Below, one piece after another: positions 1 to 6,590 of a DNA stretch of 64,000 nt; positions within the stretch are counted from its first letter, which is position 1, and every line of letters starts with the position of its first letter. The stretch covers positions 1,178,001 to 1,242,000 of the forward strand of contig NZ_CP186925.1 of NCBI RefSeq assembly GCF_049562855.1, read 5' to 3'. This DNA comes from Ruminococcus_C callidus (GTDB lineage Bacteria > Bacillota > Clostridia > Oscillospirales > Ruminococcaceae). Made by a program: the position numbers and the translations under genes. The notes under the pieces were generated by a model that worked only from the letters and a program-made list of their open reading frames with translations, ran no database searches and had not been told where the DNA came from.

Positions 1-1133
1 AGGATAAGAAGAAATCTTCCAAAAAGCCGGCAGAGATCCACCTGCTGAAACCGGCAGAGATCAAAAAGGTGCTGGACGAGTACGTCGTCGGTCAGGATCT
101 GGCAAAGATCACGCTGGCAGTGTCGGTGTATAACCACTATAAGCGAATCCTCAACCAGTCCAAGGACGAGTCCGCACGAGATGTGGAACTGCAAAAGAGC
201 AACGTCCTGCTGCTGGGCCCCACTGGTGTAGGTAAGACTTATCTGGCACAGACGCTGGCAAAGATTCTGGACGTGCCGTTTGCCATTGCAGACGCTACTA
301 CCATTACCGAAGCCGGTTACGTAGGCGACGATGTGGAAAACGTGCTCCAGCGTTTGCTGCAAGCTGCTGATTTCGATGTGGAAGCTGCGGAACGCGGTAT
401 CATCTACATTGACGAGATCGATAAGATCTCCAGAAAGTCGGAAAACGTTTCTCTGACCAGAGATGTCAGCGGAGAGGGCGTACAGCAGGCTCTGCTGAAG
501 ATCATCGAGGGAACCGTTTCCAACGTGCCGCCGCAGGGCGGCAGAAAGCACCCCAATCAGGAATTTATCCACGTGGATACCCACAATATCCTGTTTATCT
601 GCGGCGGTGCGTTCGACGGTCTGGAAAAGCTGATCCAGAAGCGTATGGCTCCGGCAGCACTGGGCTTTGATGCTCCCATTGTGCAGCAGAAGAAAGATCT
701 GGTCAATATTTTCCGTCAGGTAACACCGCAGGATCTGATGAAGTTCGGATTGGTTCCGGAACTGGTTGGCCGTCTGCCGGTCATCACCACACTGGACGAT
801 CTGGACGAAGAAGCCCTGATCCGAATCCTGACAGAGCCGAAAAACGCTCTGGTCAAGCAGTATCAGAAGCTGTTCGACTTCGACGACATTGAACTGGAAC
901 TGACGGACGATGCCCTGAACGCGATTGCAGCAGAGGCAATTGCCAGAAAGACTGGTGCCCGTGGTCTGCGTTCGATCATGGAGGGAACGCTGATGGATAC
1001 CATGTATACCACACCTTCCGTGGAGAACGTCAAGAAAATCGTGGTAGATGCTGACTGCGTCAAGGGCACTGCCAAGCCGAGATTTTATGATGCAAGCGGC
1101 AAGGAAATCACCAATGTTCCGCAGGGAATCTGA
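1..1133 (+). CDS. clpX: ClpX, ATP-dependent protease unfoldase subunit (5' end outside window)
   Basis: AAA+ unfoldase that recognises tagged proteins and feeds them to ClpP in the cytoplasm. The frame is open from base 3, so the N-terminal zinc-binding domain lies before the window and the first ATG seen (69) is internal. Visible are the Walker A motif GPTGVGKT (about 216-239), Walker B IIYIDE, the pore loop GYVG, the RKHP loop (GGRKHPNQEF) and an LGF loop that in ClpX docks on ClpP. The C-terminal small domain is complete and ends in NVPQGI. A strong hairpin terminator follows. Family identity is certain; only the start is missing. Confidence 0.97.
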   Translation, partial: DKKKSSKKPAEIHLLKPAEIKKVLDEYVVGQDLAKITLAVSVYNHYKRILNQSKDESARDVELQKSNVLLLGPTGVGKTYLAQTLAKILDVPFAIADATTITEAGYVGDDVENVLQRLLQAADFDVEAAERGIIYIDEIDKISRKSENVSLTRDVSGEGVQQALLKIIEGTVSNVPPQGGRKHPNQEFIHVDTHNILFICGGAFDGLEKLIQKRMAPAALGFDAPIVQQKKDLVNIFRQVTPQDLMKFGLVPELVGRLPVITTLDDLDEEALIRILTEPKNALVKQYQKLFDFDDIELELTDDALNAIAAEAIARKTGARGLRSIMEGTLMDTMYTTPSVENVKKIVVDADCVKGTAKPRFYDASGKEITNVPQGI

Positions 1134-1192
1134 AAAGGTGAGGTTTCTGCCGGCTCAGTCAAACAAGATTGAGTGACATCTTTTATAAACAG

Positions 1193-1230
1193 AAAACGCC
1201 TGTCTGATCTCAATGGTCAGACAGGCGTTT
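1193..1230. terminator. Bidirectional terminator between clpX and the thi operon
   Basis: Perfect 14-bp inverted repeat (AAACGCCTGTCTGA and its complement) around a 9-base loop, with A-rich and T-rich flanks on both sides. It lies between convergent genes and probably ends both transcripts. Confidence 0.85.
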
Positions 1231-1248
1231 CCTTATATAGATGTCAGC

Positions 1249-1935
1249 TTATTCTCCGATATTTTTTTTCAAAAATCGCTCCAGCGGTGCGGTAATGTAC
1301 TTGCTGAAGAATTTCACTACGAACCCTGTACAGAAAGCTGCAATGACTGTACCTTCCCGCGTTCCCACCAGCTTATGGAAAAACAGGAACGAGAGAATCA
1401 CTGCCACTACAACACAGCTGATGTCAAAGGCAATTTTCACATTGCCGAATTCCTTGTGAATGGTATCCGATAACGCTTTGACAAATGCCTCTCCGGAATT
1501 CAGAATCACATTTGCAATGACCGCCAGCGTAATGCCGAATCCGAGAACTACAGTTCCTGCCAGTACCAGCAAAATCTGTACCACGTAGTGCTTCGGCGTG
1601 AAAAAGGAAATCAGCCAGACACCGAAATCCGTAAACCAGCCAAACAGAAAGGACAGCGGCACTTGCAGCAGCTGGAGCCATTGGAACTTTCGCCGCAGCA
1701 GTAAAATTTGCCCCAGAATCAGCACACAGTTCCAGATGATGAGCCAGTAGCCCAGCGACAGCTGCGGCAGCCGAATGCTCAGCACATTCGCCACCGAGGA
1801 GATCGGGGAAACGCCCAGTTCGCCTTTTTTGGTAATGGCAACTCCCAGGGCACTGAAAAATAGTCCGATAATGAATAAGAGATAGCGTTGTATCGTGTCA
1901 ATCAACAGAGGGCTTTTGATTGTTTTTGCTTTCAA
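1249..1935 (-). CDS. YczE/YitT-type membrane protein coupled to thiE
   Basis: A 228-residue integral membrane protein with about six hydrophobic segments, resembling the YczE/YitT (DUF6198-like) family of unknown function. The best start is TTG at 1935: GGAGG lies 8 bases upstream and the TTG overlaps the thiE stop as TTGA. A longer frame beginning with GTG at 1980 has no ribosome binding site. It is the last gene of thiS-thiG-thiH-thiE, so the stop-start overlap ties its translation to thiazole and thiamine phosphate synthesis. A role in moving a thiamine precursor or product is a reasonable inference, but nothing in the sequence proves transport or substrate. Confidence 0.8.
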   Translation of the reverse strand: MKAKTIKSPLLIDTIQRYLLFIIGLFFSALGVAITKKGELGVSPISSVANVLSIRLPQLSLGYWLIIWNCVLILGQILLLRRKFQWLQLLQVPLSFLFGWFTDFGVWLISFFTPKHYVVQILLVLAGTVVLGFGITLAVIANVILNSGEAFVKALSDTIHKEFGNVKIAFDISCVVVAVILSFLFFHKLVGTREGTVIAAFCTGFVVKFFSKYITAPLERFLKKNIGE

Positions 1936-2522
1936 ATCCGTTTCCTCCAGTTTTGAAATTCTGCGGGCACGTCCGGACACTGCATCATCTGCGACATCAC
2001 ACAGCAGCCGGCAGCACCAGCTTGCGTAATAGCGGGCAGCCGTTCCGGTGTAATGCCGCCGATCGCATAGACCGGAATAGAAACACTACTGCAAACATTC
2101 CGGAGAAAGTCCAGCCCTCGCGGCGGCAGATCCGGCTTGCAGGCAGTTGCAAAAATGTGTCCTGCAATCAGCCAGCTTGCCCCCAGTTTTTCCGCAAGCA
2201 CCGCTTCTTCCGGACTGTGTACCGAAGCCCCGATTGCCGGAAGCCGTGCTCTCTGGGATTTGGTAAGAGTACGCAGAATCGGCATGGGCAGCTGTACCGG
2301 CAGCTGCAATGCTCCGACGACTTCCCGGAAACTGTTCAGCCACAGCGGCGTATGATATGCCTGACAAATCGCCAGACACTGTTTGGCAAGTGCTGCATAT
2401 TCCGGAACGGACAAATCTTTTTCCCGTAGTAAGATCGCATCAGCCCCGCCGGCGGCAAGCTGCTTGATTCGTTCCAGAAAATCGCCGCGGCAGAGTTTTC
2501 GATTGGTAACGCAGATCATCAT
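1932..2522 (-). CDS. thiE: ThiE/TenI family protein, probable thiamine phosphate synthase
   Basis: A (beta/alpha)8 barrel of 196 residues. ThiE joins the pyrimidine and thiazole phosphates; the related TenI is a thiazole tautomerase. Visible are the LLREKDLS segment near residue 30 and the phosphate-binding stretch AIGGITPERLP near residue 150. The usual ThiE segment with Asn-Asp-Arg is here LNSFREVV, and the glycine-rich GHIFATACKP loop is also divergent, so a TenI-like activity cannot be excluded. It starts inside the thiH stop (ATGA overlap) and its own stop overlaps the start of the following membrane protein gene, so the operon is tightly coupled. Confidence 0.8.
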   Translation of the reverse strand: MMICVTNRKLCRGDFLERIKQLAAGGADAILLREKDLSVPEYAALAKQCLAICQAYHTPLWLNSFREVVGALQLPVQLPMPILRTLTKSQRARLPAIGASVHSPEEAVLAEKLGASWLIAGHIFATACKPDLPPRGLDFLRNVCSSVSIPVYAIGGITPERLPAITQAGAAGCCVMSQMMQCPDVPAEFQNWRKRI

Positions 2523-3685
2523 AAGATATTAGTGTTGATGTAGTCGGTATAGACCGGCTGCATGCCCTGTGCCAGAATGGCGTTGTGGATTTCCTCCAGA
2601 CTTCTGGGGTCGGAGATCTCAAACTGGGCATCGCCTTTCTGCTGATGTTCTTCGTTGTGTCCGCCGATTCCCACATTGACTCCTGCGGAGATCTTGGTGG
2701 CAGCCAGCGGCAGCACATGGTCACGGAAGTCGGCACGTTCCCGCGTGGAAATGGTGAAGCTGGCAAAGGGCAGGAAAATGCGGCAGGCCAGCATCATTTG
2801 CAGCAGCTGTGTTTCGTGCACGTCGTTGGGGTTGGTTTCCTCGTGGTTTTTATAGGGACGCAGCCGCGGGAAAGAGAGTGCCATTTCACCCTGCGGATAC
2901 TTCTTTTGCAGCAGTGCCGCATGCACACCGGCGGCGAACATGTCCTTGCGGAAATCCGCCAGCCCCAGCAGTACGCCGAAGCCGACACCACGCATGCCGC
3001 CCATCAGTGCACGTTCCTGTGCATTGACGCGGTAGGGGAAACAACGCTTGGCACCGGCAACATGCATTTCACCGTACCGCTGCAAGTCGTAGGTTTCCTG
3101 AAAAACGGTGACGAAATCTGCCCCTGCTTCCCGCAGCATCGCGTATTCGTCAGCATTCATGGGGTACACTTCCAGTCCGATCGTGGAGAAATATTTCTTG
3201 GCAATGCGGACAGCTTCCGCAATGTATTCCGGACCGGAAACAGAACGGCTTTCACCGGTGAGCAGCAGTACCTCCCGCATGCCGGTTTTGGCGATGTTCT
3301 CCATTTCCGCTTCGATTTCCGCTGCATTCAGCTTGCAGCGGGTAATGGGATTCTTGCAGTTGAAGCCGCAGTAAATGCACTGGTTTTCGCAGTAGTTGGA
3401 GATGTACAGCGGTGTGAACAGCAGCACATTGTTGCCGAAGTGCTTTTCCCGTTCTTCCTTTGCCCGCCGAGCCATTTGTTCCAGAAAAGGCTGTGCCGCA
3501 GGGGAGAGCAGTGCCGCAAAATCCTCGAAAGACAGCACATCTTTTCTCAATGCCGCCTGTACCTGCTTGGCTGTATACTGTTCCGGCTGATATGCCGTTC
3601 TGGCAGCGATCACATGGTCAAAAATGTCAGAATCGATTTGCTGCATGTTGGGCTGATATTCCATAGGGTCATAAATCTTACGCAT
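2519..3685 (-). CDS. thiH: ThiH, 2-iminoacetate synthase (radical SAM tyrosine lyase)
   Basis: Cleaves tyrosine to dehydroglycine (2-iminoacetate) and p-cresol using S-adenosylmethionine and a [4Fe-4S] cluster, supplying the C-N unit of the thiazole ring to ThiG. The radical SAM motif CENQCIYC places the cluster cysteines at 99, 103 and 106 of 388 residues, which is the usual length. ATG at 3685 follows AGGAGG at good spacing, and that site begins within the stop codon of thiG. ThiH replaces the oxygen-dependent glycine oxidase ThiO of aerobes, which fits an anaerobe. Confidence 0.95.
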   Translation of the reverse strand: MRKIYDPMEYQPNMQQIDSDIFDHVIAARTAYQPEQYTAKQVQAALRKDVLSFEDFAALLSPAAQPFLEQMARRAKEEREKHFGNNVLLFTPLYISNYCENQCIYCGFNCKNPITRCKLNAAEIEAEMENIAKTGMREVLLLTGESRSVSGPEYIAEAVRIAKKYFSTIGLEVYPMNADEYAMLREAGADFVTVFQETYDLQRYGEMHVAGAKRCFPYRVNAQERALMGGMRGVGFGVLLGLADFRKDMFAAGVHAALLQKKYPQGEMALSFPRLRPYKNHEETNPNDVHETQLLQMMLACRIFLPFASFTISTRERADFRDHVLPLAATKISAGVNVGIGGHNEEHQQKGDAQFEISDPRSLEEIHNAILAQGMQPVYTDYINTNIL

Positions 3686-3697
3686 TCCGCTTCCTCC

Positions 3698-4477
3698 TTA
3701 ATCCTGTAAAAAGCCGGTCAGCGGGCTGGAAGCCTCTGCACCGGATTCCAGCACTCGGCCTAGCTTTGCCAGATATGCCGCACGTCCAGCCTCAATTGCC
3801 AGCTTGAACGCGTGTGCCATCATGGGGCAGTTGTCAGCGGTTGCCACAGCAGTGTTTGCCATGACCGCAGCGGCACCCATTTCCATAGCTTCGCAAGCCT
3901 GCGAAGGAGCACCAATGCCGGCATCTACAATGATCGGCAGGTCGATCTCGTCAATGAGGATTTGGATGAAGTCCTTGGTACGCAGTCCCTTGTTGCTGCC
4001 AATAGGAGCACCCAGCGGCATGATCGCAGCAGCTCCGGCATCTGCCAGACGGCGTGCCGCGATCAGATCAGGGTACATGTACGGCAATACGTGGAAGCCC
4101 TCTTTGGACAAAATTTCTGTTGCCCGAATGGTTTCGGCATTGTCGGGGAGCAGGTACTTCGTATCGGGAATCACTTCCACTTTTACAAAATCGCCGCAGC
4201 CCAGTGCACGGGAAAGACGGGCAATGCGAACCGCTTCGTCTGCGTTTCTAGCACCGGAAGTGTTGGGCAGCAGTGTCAGGTTTTTCGGCAGGTAATCCAG
4301 AATATTTTCCGGACTGTCGGCATTGGCACGCCGCAGAGCAATGGTGGCAATTTCGCTGCCGCCGTACTCCATGACATCACGGATCAGCTGCTGGGAGAAC
4401 TTGCCCGAGCCGAGAATAAAGCGGGAGTGGAATTCCTTTCCACCCAGTACAAAAGTATCATTTTTGATCGTTTCCAT
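3698..4477 (-). CDS. thiG: ThiG, thiazole synthase
   Basis: Forms the thiazole phosphate ring from 1-deoxy-xylulose 5-phosphate, 2-iminoacetate and the thiocarboxylate carried by ThiS. This is a 259-residue TIM barrel; Lys99 in the context FVKVEVIPD is the likely Schiff-base lysine. The glycine-rich phosphate-binding loops near the C-terminus (VDAGIGAPSQA, MGAAAVMANTAV) are intact. ATG at 4477 has AAAGGAAG upstream; a GTG 21 bases earlier has no such site. It is followed directly by thiH and preceded by thiS. Confidence 0.96.
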   Translation of the reverse strand: METIKNDTFVLGGKEFHSRFILGSGKFSQQLIRDVMEYGGSEIATIALRRANADSPENILDYLPKNLTLLPNTSGARNADEAVRIARLSRALGCGDFVKVEVIPDTKYLLPDNAETIRATEILSKEGFHVLPYMYPDLIAARRLADAGAAAIMPLGAPIGSNKGLRTKDFIQILIDEIDLPIIVDAGIGAPSQACEAMEMGAAAVMANTAVATADNCPMMAHAFKLAIEAGRAAYLAKLGRVLESGAEASSPLTGFLQD

Positions 4478-4516
4478 AAGAATCTTCCTTTCTATCACAA
4501 CATCACATATTTGCGG

Positions 4517-4717
4517 TCAGCATGCACCGCCGCCCATAAAGCTGACGATTTCAATCACGTCGCTGTCTTGGAGAAGGATCGTGGCATAGTCTTCTTTTGC
4601 CTCGATTTTCTCGTTGCGTTCCACGGCAATGCGGTGGAGATTGTACCCCTTCTCGTTCAGAAATTCCAGTAATGTCTGCGGTTTTTCCAGAGGGATCGAA
4701 ACACCGTTTACCTGCAT
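4517..4717 (-). CDS. thiS: ThiS, sulfur carrier protein with two extra C-terminal residues
   Basis: A 66-residue ubiquitin-like carrier that normally ends in Gly-Gly and is thiocarboxylated to give sulfur to ThiG. The fold signature is clear (VNGVSIPLEKPQTLLEFL at the N-terminus, IEIVSFMGGG at the C-terminus). The frame does not stop after the glycines: it continues with Ala-Cys, giving GGGAC before TGA. ThiF-type adenylation needs a free Gly-Gly end, so processing or an alternative chemistry would be required. ATG at 4717 has AAGGAG 8 bases upstream; a longer frame to 4840 runs through a terminator and is rejected. No thiF is in the window. Confidence 0.93.
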   Translation of the reverse strand: MQVNGVSIPLEKPQTLLEFLNEKGYNLHRIAVERNEKIEAKEDYATILLQDSDVIEIVSFMGGGAC

Positions 4718-4737
4718 GGCATACACTCCTTTTCTAC

Positions 4738-4746
4738 ATTTTACCA
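4738..4746 (-). promoter_or_regulatory. Possible extended -10 promoter for thiS
   Basis: On the minus strand TGGTAAAAT (extended -10 type, TGN plus TAAAAT) lies about 20 bases before the thiS start and downstream of the hairpin at 4757-4793. No good -35 is seen. It would allow thi transcription even if the upstream transcript stops at the hairpin. Confidence 0.35.
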
Positions 4747-4756
4747 TAAAATTGCA

Positions 4757-4793
4757 CAAAAAAAGGGCACACACCTTTTCGGTGGTGTGCCCC
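4757..4793 (-). terminator. Intrinsic terminator in the leader before thiS
   Basis: On the minus strand GGGCACACCACC and GGTGTGTGCCC pair (11 bp, one bulged base) around GAAAA and are followed by eight T residues. It lies between a strong promoter (4829-4857) and thiS, so it either attenuates the thi operon or ends a short leader RNA. It shows none of the conserved TPP-riboswitch core sequences. Confidence 0.8.
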
Positions 4794-4828
4794 ATTTTAC
4801 AGTGATGATATTCTTTTCGAATACCCTT

Positions 4829-4857
4829 AGTATAGCACATTTTGCAGGAAAAGTCAA
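4829..4857 (-). promoter_or_regulatory. Vegetative promoter upstream of the thi leader
   Basis: TTGACT (4857-4852), 17-bp spacer and TATACT (4834-4829) on the minus strand. The transcript would start near 4822, pass a small hairpin (GGTATTC / GAATATC) and meet the terminator at 4757-4793 before thiS. Confidence 0.8.
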
Positions 4858-4882
4858 CGCTTTTTCCTGCTGTGTAGAAATT

Positions 4883-5668
4883 TTACGCTTTTGCCATGAA
4901 ATCCGGCAGAAAGTCCACAACCGGTAAGTCATACATTTTTGCCAAGTCCAGACAATTCTGTATATATGCGACGTTGGAAAGCCGGTCAGGCGTGTGGGCA
5001 TCGCAGCCGATGATCGCAGAATTTCCCGCTTTCTGTGCGATGCGGAGAAATCTGCCGGAGGTGTAGTGCCGGTGTTCCACAACGCCCAGCAGGTTGATCT
5101 CCACCGGAATGTCGTGTGCTTTCAGATACTGGCAGAGCCGGAGCATGTGTCGTTCGTAGATCTCGTCCGAGCCGATGTAGTGGATCAGGTCGGGGTGAGC
5201 CACATAGGCATATTTTCCGGTTTCCATGCCCTCAATGACAAGGTCTACATACCGCTGCAAATCCGCCTCGGATTTTGTTTCATGACCAGTATAGGGACCG
5301 GTGACTTCGCTGGCAGTGAAGTGTTCTCCCAGCAGCATGTAATCCACGGGATAATCCTTCAGCAGCCGGTCCTGTTCTTCCATCAGTTCCGGAATATATT
5401 CTGACTCAAAGCCGATGTAAATGGTAATATCCTTGGCATATTCCCGCTTCAGGTTTTCCAGCGAGGTGAAGTAGCCGTCCAGTTCTTTTGGTTCCATGCG
5501 GGTGTGGGAAACATAGTCCGGCGGAAAGATCCACGGACAGTGGTCAGAAAATCCCAGCACTTCCATGCCCGCCTGAATTGCCTGTTCCACATACTCCTTG
5601 TCTTCGCCCCATGCATGCTTGCAGCGGGCAGTATGGGTGTGATAATTTGCTTTCAACATGAATGGCAT
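4883..5668 (-). CDS. PHP-domain phosphatase, HisK-like histidinol phosphatase
   Basis: Metal-dependent phosphoesterase of the PHP family, closest in layout to the histidinol-phosphatase HisK. Metal-binding signatures are visible: YHTHTARC at the N-terminus, FSDHCPW, GFESEY, VAHPDLIHY and a terminal GCDAHTPDRL. It is about 260 residues long, normal for the family. The start is uncertain: ATG at 5668 is 3 bases from AAGGAG and ATG at 5659 is 12 bases from it. The gene starts a few bases after the stop of the HdeD-like gene and is probably transcribed with it. No other his gene is nearby, so the substrate is inferred from family only. Confidence 0.85.
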   Translation of the reverse strand: MPFMLKANYHTHTARCKHAWGEDKEYVEQAIQAGMEVLGFSDHCPWIFPPDYVSHTRMEPKELDGYFTSLENLKREYAKDITIYIGFESEYIPELMEEQDRLLKDYPVDYMLLGEHFTASEVTGPYTGHETKSEADLQRYVDLVIEGMETGKYAYVAHPDLIHYIGSDEIYERHMLRLCQYLKAHDIPVEINLLGVVEHRHYTSGRFLRIAQKAGNSAIIGCDAHTPDRLSNVAYIQNCLDLAKMYDLPVVDFLPDFMAKA

Positions 5669-5675
5669 ACGCTCC

Positions 5676-6332
5676 TTACTGTTCTTCCGGTGACTGCGGG
5701 GCTTCTCCTGCGGCATCTGTATCTGCATCAGTGATAGTGGTTTTTGTAAAGCTGGTTTCCACTACGTTGCCGGAGTACTTGGGAGCCAGCCGTGCAACGA
5801 TTTCGTTGATCATTCGCAGCACGCCGCTGATAATCATCAGAATGCCAATGATGTTCCAGCCGGTGTTCTGGTTGATGAAGATCACATAGATCAGAATGAA
5901 AATTCCCAGCAGGCAGTTGGTGACTGCAAAGAGCATGGAAGCCACAATGTTGGTGTCCGCTTTGCGGAATTCCATTGTGTTGACGATACCGGAAATGCCG
6001 TTGCACAGTACGCAGATGCCCAGAATGATCGGGATCAGCTTGTTGATGGTAAACGGCAGGATAATGAGCAGGGCACCGAGAATCAGCAGAATGATGCCGG
6101 TCGTCAGTGTCTTAGCGGGCTGCGGGGGCTGACACTGGCGGCGGGAAGCATACACTACCACTTCGATCAACCCGATCACGGCAATGAGAATGCCCAGCGT
6201 GGTGAAGATACCGTTCACCAGTTTCTCGTTGACCTGTAGCAGAATGCCCAGTGCGATCAGGCACAGCGGCAGCACAAAGGGAAATATCACATAGAACATG
6301 CGTTTGGAAAATGGTGTTTTTTTGGATTGCAT
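5676..6332 (-). CDS. HdeD/DUF308-like membrane protein
   Basis: A 218-residue protein with about six hydrophobic segments in the short paired-helix pattern of HdeD (DUF308) proteins, and a hydrophilic C-terminal tail rich in Asp, Ala and Pro. The function of this family in Firmicutes is unknown; in enterobacteria HdeD is linked to acid resistance. ATG at 6332 follows AAAGGAG at 8 bases. The open frame runs further upstream, but that part is two palindromic elements and not coding. It overlaps the ribosome binding region of the following PHP gene. Confidence 0.82.
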   Translation of the reverse strand: MQSKKTPFSKRMFYVIFPFVLPLCLIALGILLQVNEKLVNGIFTTLGILIAVIGLIEVVVYASRRQCQPPQPAKTLTTGIILLILGALLIILPFTINKLIPIILGICVLCNGISGIVNTMEFRKADTNIVASMLFAVTNCLLGIFILIYVIFINQNTGWNIIGILMIISGVLRMINEIVARLAPKYSGNVVETSFTKTTITDADTDAAGEAPQSPEEQ

Positions 6333-6355
6333 CAGTAAAACTCCTTTCGCATCAG

Positions 6356-6414
6356 GGAAACACTGAATAAAGCTTGCGTACAAAGCCGTCAGGCGGGCTT
6401 TATGCAGTGTTTCC
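6356..6414. mobile_element. Short palindromic element, B type, 59 bp
   Basis: Begins GGAAACACTGAATAAAG and ends CTTTATGCAGTGTTTCC (one mismatch between the arms), with an inner hairpin AAAGCC/GGCTTT. It is flanked by TCAG on both sides (6352-6355 and 6415-6418). It abuts the 172-bp A-type element that follows, the two sharing the middle TCAG. Confidence 0.85.
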
Positions 6415-6418
6415 TCAG

Positions 6419-6590
6419 GGCAATACCGCACAAAGAGCGTCTGGCGACTTTGCACGCCATCTGCTTGCAAATTTCTCGTCATATTTCACAAAAATGCTCG
6501 TGAATACATCAAGTATTCACTCCGCTTTTTGTTTCATCTGACGAAAAATTTGACGACGCATCTGTCGCACAATCTTTGTGCGGTATTGCC
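6419..6590. mobile_element. Palindromic MITE-like element, A type, 172 bp
   Basis: Perfect 17-bp terminal inverted repeats (GGCAATACCGCACAAAG) and a central palindrome around GAATACATCAAGTATTC. Direct repeats TCAG flank it (6415-6418 and 6591-6594). The right-hand TCAG contains, on the minus strand, the TGA stop of the transglutaminase gene, so the element starts immediately after that gene. Confidence 0.9.

Noticed and set aside
1213..1473. Plus-strand frames opposite the YczE-like gene
   Set aside because: No family similarity or ribosome binding site; the minus-strand membrane protein explains the region.
4720..4880. TPP riboswitch before thiS
   Set aside because: The conserved thiamine-binding cores are absent on the minus strand of this leader.
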